A stretch of DNA of 19,192 bases from positions 1-19,192 of the forward strand of contig QZKK01000266.1 in NCBI GenBank assembly GCA_003599475.1, in the 5' to 3' direction. Both the position numbers and the translations under genes were made by a program. Below, in pieces: positions 14,535 to 19,192 of this stretch (position 1 is the first letter of the stretch; each line of letters begins with the position of its first letter). Below the pieces are notes generated by a model. It saw only the letters and a list, made by a program, of their open reading frames with translations. It was not told the DNA's origin and made no database searches. This stretch comes from Desulfobacteraceae bacterium. GTDB lineage: Bacteria; Desulfobacterota; Desulfobacteria; Desulfobacterales; SURF-15.

Positions 14535-14876
14535 TGCATAGCATTATGGCTCCGCGTCTCCACTTTCGCTTTTTAAATCAAAAAAACAATTCATGATATT
14601 GATTTAGGGATTTGGCAGATGGGGTTTCCACAAAATAATGCTACAGGATTTTCAATCCAACTTTCAAATGATTTTTCCCAACAGTTAAATTATCCGATCG
14701 ACATTCGTGTTCTCAATTTTGCATCGGTTCCTTTTCGTTTTCAGATGGTAAGCGGAAAACTCCTTCATGTGAAGGCTGATGAAATCCATAGCAAATTTTT
14801 AGAAGAAACAATTCGAAGGTATCTGGATATCAAACCGATTTTATACCGGGCGACCAAGGAAGCTTTTGCAGAATGA
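14535..14876 (+). pseudogene. Decayed MNT-type nucleotidyltransferase (antitoxin remnant)
   Basis: The open part from ~14577 reads through HDIDLGIWQ (the D-x-D metal site) into FSIQLSNDFSQQLNYPIDIR, VLNFASVPFRFQMVSGKLLH and LEETIRRYLDIKP, which is the C-terminal half of a minimal nucleotidyltransferase (MNT, partner of HepT). The essential GSR motif upstream is broken. Around 14548 the bases ggctccgcgtctccactttcgctttt would read G-S-R-V-S-T-F-A-F only after adding one base after ggctc and removing one T at 14571-14575; as it stands, a TAA interrupts the frame. The 85-aa stretch starting at ATG 14619 therefore lacks the active site. At least two frame disruptions point to an inactive relic, unless they are sequencing errors. 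Confidence 0.6.
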
Positions 14877-14994
14877 AATTGAATCCGGAAATCGTTCGAA
14901 CACGATTCCATCGGACGACTCAATGAAATACGAAAGAATGGCAAAGTTCGCTTCCTCGATTACAGACGTCTACCCGTTGGAAACAAGACCGTGA
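14873..14994 (+). pseudogene. HepT-like toxin remnant
   Basis: An ATG overlaps the MNT stop by 4 nt (ATGA), as in intact mntA-hepT operons, and begins M-K-L-N-P-E-I-V-R-T-R-F-H-R before a stop at 14924-14926. Shifted frame from 14914 continues DDSMKYERMAKFASSITD, so together they read like the first ~35 residues of a HepT/DUF86 protein (R-x-x-x-I-D-D-S-x-x-x-L-E-R-M). Nothing of the later RNase motif is visible. Call based on motif resemblance and position. Confidence 0.45.
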
Positions 14995-15175
14995 ATCTCG
15001 TACCCTGTTCCGACAGTCTTCCTTTTCTGCGTGGCCCCGGAGAGAACAACGCCCGTGTTTTGTCGATTTCAGATCCCACCTCCTTTCTTCGATCTCGATA
15101 GTTCTCTGCTCGGGTAGACCTACCTCTGTGCGCAGTGACCCATCGAGACCACTATATATTGCGATCCAATTTAGC

Positions 15176-15204
15176 TTGACACCCAAGATGAAATGCTGTA
15201 GATT
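15176..15204 (+). promoter_or_regulatory. Sigma-70-like promoter
   Basis: TTGACA (15176-15181), exactly 17 nt, then TAGATT (15199-15204). Transcription would start near 15211 and meet the palindrome at 15324-15369. No convincing coding start follows, so an RNA product is the simplest reading. Confidence 0.6.
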
Positions 15205-15210
15205 GTGCAC

Positions 15211-15370
15211 CAATTTGGAGTGGTTTCAGTAAAAAAGATCAATAAGATTAAAGTATTAGACCTAAATCGAAAACTCAAAACTTTTAAAAACCGATCACCT
15301 CATTTTTCTGTTGACAATCCCCTAAAAAAATGTTCAATAGCTGAACGTTCAGTTATTGAACATTTTTTTT
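15211..15370 (+). ncRNA. Candidate small RNA (~160 nt)
   Basis: Defined by the promoter at 15176-15204 and the terminator-like palindrome ending in eight Ts at 15370. The body (15211-15323) is AT-rich. A GTG-initiated 50-codon frame (15220-15372) runs through it and ends right after the palindrome, but it is lysine-rich and low in complexity, so a peptide is less likely. A second possible promoter (TTGACA 15311-15316, TTCAAT 15333-15338) overlaps the palindrome. Confidence 0.4.
15324..15369 (+). terminator. 46-nt near-perfect palindrome with A/T tracts
   Basis: Left arm 15324-15346 and right arm 15347-15369 are complementary at 23 of 23 positions, counting one G-U (15340/15353). The centre is ctgaac|gttcag, and seven As on one side match the T run on the other (eight Ts to 15370). 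The layout is that of a bidirectional intrinsic terminator. The nested tgttcaat/attgaaca and tgaacgttca could equally be a repressor site. Confidence 0.65.
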
Positions 15371-15482
15371 AATCAATTCAAAAATGAGGTTTTCCATCTC
15401 ATTCATGAAACCCACCAAGCGGAGCTATTTTCAAACGCAAGCTAAAGTATAGACTAATTATTTGTATTCATTTTAAATTCCT

Positions 15483-15511
15483 CCCTTGCGACTTGGCGCC
15501 TTTGCGTGAGA
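15483..15511. repeat. ttgcgacttggcgcctttgcgtgag word repeat
   Basis: Internal near-repeats (ttgcg-acttggcgcc-tttgcg) characterise this 29-nt intergenic word. I recall closely similar words in the spacers of many environmental bacterial genomes; its function is unknown. Confidence 0.4.
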
Positions 15512-15552
15512 CATGATCTTAAATCCAAATTCCTTCATTCCAGCACTCCATT

Positions 15553-15593
15553 ATTCAAACAATTCAACGAATTAACGAATCGACGATTTAACG
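15553..15593. repeat. Degenerate 7-9 bp tandem (aacgaattaacgaatcgacg)
   Basis: Tandem words attcaaac, aattcaacg, aattaacg, aatcgacg and atttaacg run to within 8 nt of the start codon of the winged-helix gene. They leave no Shine-Dalgarno sequence there. Confidence 0.5.
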
Positions 15594-15600
15594 CTCCAGC

Positions 15601-16182
15601 ATGAACAACGACGATATCCGTACCCTTAAGATTTTGGAAGAAATCGACAAAGGATATCATCCAAGCCAACGGGATCTCGCAAACGAGCTGAATGTCTCTC
15701 TTGGGCTTATCAATTCATTTATCAAGCGGATGGCAAACAAAGGCTACTTCAAAATCGTCAACATTCAAAGAAACCGGGTCAAATACCTGCTTACTCCTCA
15801 AGGAGTTGCGGAAAAAACTCGATTGACCTATGAATTCATTAAACTTTCTTATCAGTTCTACAACGGTGCAAGGGAAAAACTACGATTGCTCTATGAACAC
15901 CTTGAAGGGGAAGGATGCTGTCGGTTGGTATTCTACGGTGCCGGTGATTTGGCCGAAATCGCCTTTCTCTCGACCCACGGCACAGCGATAAAGATGGTCG
16001 CTGTCGTTGACAGTTACTCTAAGGGGAAATTTTTCTTCAACGATAAAATTCTGGATCCGGAAAGGCTGAATACGCTGACTTTCGATAAAATCCTGATCAC
16101 GAGCACGGATTCGATCGAAAGCGTGGTAACCCATATTGTCGAAAAAGGTATTCCTAGAAGCAAGGTCGTATTTTTCCAGTGA
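15601..16182 (+). CDS. Winged-helix regulator with Rossmann-like C-terminal domain
   Basis: A 193-aa two-domain protein. Residues ~4-75 form a MarR-like winged helix: HPSQRDLANELNVSLGLINS is the helix-turn-helix (recognition helix around SLGLINSFIKRM), followed by the wing YFKIVNIQRNRVKYLLTPQG. Residues ~105-193 resemble a small nucleotide-binding fold: CCRLVFYGAGDLAEIAFLST has the G-x-G-x-x-A loop, then VAVVDSYSKG and a final strand VVFFQ. Regulators of this build often open surface-polysaccharide clusters in deltaproteobacteria and may sense a sugar nucleotide. The pseB-like gene follows 113 nt later on the same strand. The start at ATG 15601 has no ribosome site because a word repeat lies directly before it, so translation may be weak or leaderless. 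Confidence 0.82.
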   Translation: MNNDDIRTLKILEEIDKGYHPSQRDLANELNVSLGLINSFIKRMANKGYFKIVNIQRNRVKYLLTPQGVAEKTRLTYEFIKLSYQFYNGAREKLRLLYEHLEGEGCCRLVFYGAGDLAEIAFLSTHGTAIKMVAVVDSYSKGKFFFNDKILDPERLNTLTFDKILITSTDSIESVVTHIVEKGIPRSKVVFFQ

Positions 16183-16205
16183 AATCTGTTGATAATTCTC
16201 TTTTT

Positions 16206-16226
16206 GGACACGGATAAACACGGATT
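16206..16226. repeat. ggacacggataaacacggatt word repeat
   Basis: A 9-10 bp word (acacggata/acacggatt) occurs twice in tandem. The reverse complement, aatccgtgtttatccgtgtcc, is a phrase I recall from many bacterial intergenic regions. It lies in the 113-nt spacer before the dehydratase gene. Confidence 0.5.
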
Positions 16227-16295
16227 GCCAAAGATTATTTATGGATTCTTTAAAGAAAAATCGGTGTCCTATAATAGCCTCAAGGGTGAAAACCG

Positions 16296-17336
16296 ATGCT
16301 GAATGACAAAACGATACTCATCACAGGCGGAACCGGATCGTTCGGGAAAAAATGCACCCAGATCATTCTCGAAGCTTATCATCCGAAAAAACTCATCATT
16401 TTCAGCAGGGACGAGCTCAAGCAGTTTGAGATGTCCCAAAGATGGAGTATGAAAAAATATCCGTGCGTCCGGTATTTTATCGGCGATGTGCGGGATCGAT
16501 TCAGGATGATACGGGCTTTTCAGGATGTCGATTACGTCATCCATGCTGCCGCATTGAAGCAGGTGCCTGCAGCAGAGTACAACCCGGCTGAAGCCATCAA
16601 AACCAATATCATGGGGGCAATGAATGTAATCGATGCGGCATTGCAGAACAATGTCAAACGCGTGGTGGCGCTATCAACGGACAAAGCATGCAATCCCATC
16701 AACCTTTATGGGGCAACGAAGCTGTGTTCGGACAAGCTTTTTCTGGCAGCCAATGTATATCGGGGCAGGGAACGGGAAACGACCTTCAATATCGTTCGCT
16801 ACGGAAATGTACTCGGGAGTCGAGGCTCGGTCGTACCCTTTTTTAAAGAACGAGCCAGAACAGGTACGCTTCCGATTACAGACACCAGAATGACACGGTA
16901 TTGGATCACATTGGATCAGGCCGTCCACTTTGTTCTTCATGTGCTGGAATTAAACGCAAGAGGAGCGATTTTCGTCCCCAAGATTCCTTCTATGAAGATC
17001 ACCGACTTGGCAAAAGCCATTGCTCCCGAATGCAAGCAGGAAATGGTTGGGATTCGGCCTGGTGAAAAGATCCACGAAACCCTGATCGGGGAAGACGAAG
17101 GTCGGAACACCGTAGAATACAAACACTGCTATGTGGTTTGGAACAGCTATTCCCCCGATACGGGAACCCCGGTGTTCAACAATGGAGGAAATCCATGTCC
17201 GGAAGGATTCAAATATACATCGGATAACAACCCGGATAAACTGACTGTCGCCGATTTAAGGGTGATCCTGGAGAAGATATCCGACGACTATACCATCGAG
17301 AAAACTCGATGGTCCTTAAACGACGTACCGCAGTGA
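16296..17336 (+). CDS. pseB: UDP-GlcNAc 4,6-dehydratase, PseB/FlaA1 type
   Basis: An extended SDR enzyme (346 aa) that converts UDP-GlcNAc to a 6-deoxy-4-keto sugar nucleotide, the first step to pseudaminic acid and related amino sugars. Visible: the NADP-binding loop ITGGTGSFG (9-17), FSRDELKQ (family signature after strand 2), the GDVRD loop, HAAALKQVPAAEYNPAEAIK, and the catalytic set T128-D129-K130 in STDKACNP with Y138-x-x-x-K142 (LYGATK). VRYGNVLGSRGSVVPFF contacts the sugar. The D-K pair is that of single-domain inverting dehydratases (PseB); membrane-bound PglF types are longer. CapD-like enzymes of the FucNAc pathway are close relatives and remain possible. Start ATG 16296 with AAGGGTG ~9 nt upstream. 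The reductase-aminotransferase fusion follows after 11 nt. Confidence 0.92.
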   Translation: MLNDKTILITGGTGSFGKKCTQIILEAYHPKKLIIFSRDELKQFEMSQRWSMKKYPCVRYFIGDVRDRFRMIRAFQDVDYVIHAAALKQVPAAEYNPAEAIKTNIMGAMNVIDAALQNNVKRVVALSTDKACNPINLYGATKLCSDKLFLAANVYRGRERETTFNIVRYGNVLGSRGSVVPFFKERARTGTLPITDTRMTRYWITLDQAVHFVLHVLELNARGAIFVPKIPSMKITDLAKAIAPECKQEMVGIRPGEKIHETLIGEDEGRNTVEYKHCYVVWNSYSPDTGTPVFNNGGNPCPEGFKYTSDNNPDKLTVADLRVILEKISDDYTIEKTRWSLNDVPQ

Positions 17337-17347
17337 TTCAACGACGA

Positions 17348-19192
17348 ATGAATAGACCACGCTGCCTCATCACCGGTATCAGTGGACTGCTCGGGAATAA
17401 TCTTGCCGATTATTTTAAAAACCGGTGGGAAATTCTGGGCCTGTATCATCGGAATCCGGTTTGTATCGATGGGGTATACACGCAAGGATGTGATATTACT
17501 GATTCTAAATCCATTTATAGAATCGTTGCAGATTTCGACCCCGATCTTCTTATTCATTGTGCGTCGCTGACCGATATCGATGAATGCGAAGTGGACCGAG
17601 AATATACACATCTCGTCAATGTCGAAGCAACTAGTTATATTGTAGAGTCAATAAGGGACAGAGATGCCAAACTGGTATATATCTCGACCGATGCGGTTTA
17701 TGACGGCGCCGGAGGTGGGTTCCTGGAAACGGATGAGGTCCGTCCGAGGAATTATTACGGGCTTTCCAAACACGAAGGGGAGCTTGAAGCACAGAAAAAA
17801 GAATCTGCACTGATTTTCCGCACGAATATTTTCGGTTGGAACATAATCGACAAGAAAAGTCTCGGCGAGTGGGTCGTTCATGCGCTCAAGGCCGGTGAAA
17901 CCATCAAAGGTTTTATCGATGCCGTTTTTTCATCCATTTATACGGTGGAACTGGCAAGGATCATCGATATCTCGCTGAAAAGAAACCTTTCAGGCACCTT
18001 TAACTGCGGGAGTGTGACGCCTGCCTCAAAATATGAATTTTGTAACAAAATTGCACACATATTTGGACTTGATGAAACATTGATTGTTCCATCATCCATT
18101 GAGGATTTCGGGTTTTGTGCGAAACGGGGGAAGAATCTGTCGCTCGATGTGGAAAAACTACAGGAAGCCTTAAATTATCAGTTGCCGACCCTTGATTATT
18201 GCATCGAGTCTTTTTACAGAGATTATCAAACCGGCAAACCGGAAATCATAAAATCGGGCCGATCGCTTAACAACCCATCCAACTTTATCAGCTACGGTAG
18301 ACAATGGGTTGACGCTAACGACATACGATCTGTTGTCGATGTGGTGAAATCAGGGCCTATCACCCAAGGGCCAAAGGTGAAAGCGTTTGAAGAAGCATTA
18401 CAAAACTATTGCAGCGCAAACTTTGCTGTAGCATTGAATTCGGGAACTTCCGGTCTTCACATTGCATGCTTGGCAGCAGTTTTAAAAGAAGGTGATGAGG
18501 GAATTACATCTCCGATTACCTTTGTCGCTTCCGCGAACTGCATGATTTATTGCGGCGGAAAGCCTGTTTTTGCAGACATCAACCCCAAGACTTATAACAT
18601 CTCCCCAGAAGAGGTCGAAAAAAAGATTACCTCCAAAACCAAAGTTGTCATTCCCGTCCATTTTGCTGGACAAAGCTGCGATATGGAGTCGATCTTTAGG
18701 ATCGTCAAAGATGCTGAAAACCGATTCGGGAACAAAATATACATCATCGAAGATGCCAGTCATGCCTTGGGCTCTGAATATAATGGAAGCAATGTCGGAT
18801 CCTGCGCTTACTCGGATATGGCAGTCATGAGTTTTCACCCGGTAAAACATATTACTACGGGTGAAGGTGGCGCAGTGTTCACAAACGACGAATCGCTTTT
18901 CAAGAGGTTGCGCCGTTTACGCTCCCATGGAATCACCAGCACTTTCGAGGAATTTGTCTTCCCCCGCAATGCACTTGCACTTTCCGATTCCGAAGATCAA
19001 AAATTGATCAATCCCTGGTATTACGAACAGATCGATTTGGGTTTAAACTATCGAATTACCGATATTCACTGTGCTTTGGGTATTTCACAGTTGAAAAGAT
19101 TGGGGCAATTCAAACGGCGCCGCCGGGAAATCGTGGGTCGAGCTCACCGCGGACGACTTCTTCGCCGGGATCGAGAAGCAGGCCGAGGACGG
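17348..19192 (+). CDS. RmlD-like reductase fused to PseC-like aminotransferase (3' end chimeric)
   Basis: One uninterrupted frame of 615 codons, open to the contig end. Residues ~1-295 are an RmlD-type SDR: GISGLLG (10-16) binds NAD(P), STDAVYDG (113-120), catalytic Y137-x-x-x-K141 (YYGLSK). After a linker (~296-312) comes a DegT/DnrJ/EryC1 PLP aminotransferase of PseC type: FISYGRQWVDANDIRSVV, SGPITQGP, ALNSGTSGLH, SPITFVASANC, IIEDASHALGS, and SFHPVKHITTGEGGA with Schiff-base Lys500. The linker has no stop and no methionine, supporting a true fusion. PseC aminates the 4-keto sugar made by PseB; the reductase half would instead reduce a keto group, so the two may give alternative or successive products. 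Start ATG 17348, 11 nt after pseB, without a clear ribosome site. From ~19128 the sequence is foreign, so the real C-terminus is missing. Confidence 0.85.
   Translation, partial: MNRPRCLITGISGLLGNNLADYFKNRWEILGLYHRNPVCIDGVYTQGCDITDSKSIYRIVADFDPDLLIHCASLTDIDECEVDREYTHLVNVEATSYIVESIRDRDAKLVYISTDAVYDGAGGGFLETDEVRPRNYYGLSKHEGELEAQKKESALIFRTNIFGWNIIDKKSLGEWVVHALKAGETIKGFIDAVFSSIYTVELARIIDISLKRNLSGTFNCGSVTPASKYEFCNKIAHIFGLDETLIVPSSIEDFGFCAKRGKNLSLDVEKLQEALNYQLPTLDYCIESFYRDYQTGKPEIIKSGRSLNNPSNFISYGRQWVDANDIRSVVDVVKSGPITQGPKVKAFEEALQNYCSANFAVALNSGTSGLHIACLAAVLKEGDEGITSPITFVASANCMIYCGGKPVFADINPKTYNISPEEVEKKITSKTKVVIPVHFAGQSCDMESIFRIVKDAENRFGNKIYIIEDASHALGSEYNGSNVGSCAYSDMAVMSFHPVKHITTGEGGAVFTNDESLFKRLRRLRSHGITSTFEEFVFPRNALALSDSEDQKLINPWYYEQIDLGLNYRITDIHCALGISQLKRLGQFKRRRREIVGRAHRGRLLRRDREAGRGR
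19128..19192 (+). other. Chimeric tail: GC-rich thiC-like fragment
   Basis: In frame from 19128 this encodes ELTADDFFAGIEKQAEDG (after K-S-W-V), which matches the T-x-D-D-x-F-x-x-I-E-K-Q-A-E-D-G-V-D-F region of ThiC (HMP-phosphate synthase). All codons from 19131 end in G or C, unlike the AT-tolerant gene before it, and the aminotransferase frame turns into arginine-rich nonsense at the same point. This is a join between two organisms' DNA, with the breakpoint at about 19115-19130. Confidence 0.8.

Larger units (their letters stand above)
14995..15600. other. Non-coding stretch with sRNA-like unit and word repeats
   Basis: No supported protein gene. 14995-15175 shows nothing I recognise; a 97-codon frame exists on the minus strand but has no family resemblance, although AAAGGAGG occurs inside it. 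15176-15370 holds a promoter, ~120 nt of A-rich sequence and a terminator-like palindrome. 15483-15511 (ttgcgacttggcgcctttgcgtgag) and 15553-15593 are word repeats leading directly to the next start codon. Confidence 0.5.

Noticed and set aside
14920..15213. 97-codon minus-strand frame in the gap after the HepT remnant
   Set aside because: No resemblance to a known protein and no site before its start. It may be a decayed element, but this cannot be supported.
15220..15372. 50-codon lysine-rich frame starting at GTG, ending at the palindrome
   Set aside because: It starts ~10 nt after the predicted transcription start and its end is simply the palindrome; a non-coding RNA is the simpler reading.
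19128..19192. A genuine thiC gene following the glycan locus
   Set aside because: It begins inside the ThiC sequence with no start, in the middle of the aminotransferase domain, and has a different base composition: a junction artefact.

Overview
The window looks like one chromosomal contig from an anaerobic, mid-GC Gram-negative bacterium, most likely a deltaproteobacterium (Desulfobacterota). That is an inference. It rests on an Mrp-type Fe-S ATPase, an iron-sulfur flavoprotein, a class 1B dihydroorotate dehydrogenase, a rubrerythrin-like diiron protein, a lipoprotein with a normal lipobox and a UDP-sugar locus typical of Gram-negative surface glycans. Both ends are artefacts of library preparation or assembly. 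Bases 1-18 match the 3' end of the Illumina TruSeq read-2 adapter. The last ~65 bases are a GC-rich piece of an unrelated gene (thiC-like) joined into an aminotransferase.

Layout. 19-512: tail of a zinc-type alcohol dehydrogenase. 534-1085 (-): two-helix membrane protein with a SHOCT-like tail. 1275-2860 (+): histone-deacetylase-fold amidohydrolase and YfcE-type phosphoesterase, 11 nt apart. 3021-3884 (+): Mrp ATPase behind a good sigma-70-like promoter. 4154-4999 (-): iron-sulfur flavoprotein with an extra zinc ribbon. 5315-6758 (+): pyrD (class 1B) and a rubrerythrin-like protein. 6769-11395 (-): a tight four-gene operon read leftward, consisting of a P-loop NTPase, an ABC half-exporter fused to an alpha/beta hydrolase, a lipoprotein and a PPOX-fold flavoprotein. 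12110-12394 (+): secreted ComEA-like helix-hairpin-helix protein.

12753-14994 is an accessory patch. It holds an overlapping pair of a 77-aa protein and an AbiEii-like nucleotidyltransferase (a toxin-antitoxin candidate), a DIP1984-family protein, a cluster of perfect hairpins that may be a structured RNA, and a decayed MNT/HepT-type toxin-antitoxin remnant. 14995-15600 has no convincing protein gene. It contains a promoter followed ~120 nt later by a 46-nt palindrome ending in a T run, which together look like a small-RNA gene.

15601 to the end is the start of a surface-glycan locus: a winged-helix/Rossmann regulator, a PseB-type UDP-GlcNAc 4,6-dehydratase, and one continuous reading frame that fuses an RmlD-like reductase to a PseC-like PLP aminotransferase. 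Together these suggest synthesis of a 4-amino- or 4-keto-reduced 6-deoxy amino sugar.

The intergenic spaces carry several families of short word-like repeats (acccgcaaccc, gccctct, caaattccaagcatcaaat, ttgcgacttggcgcctttgcg, acacggataaacacgg, aacgaattaacgaatcgacg). In one place such a repeat supplies the stop codon of a gene.
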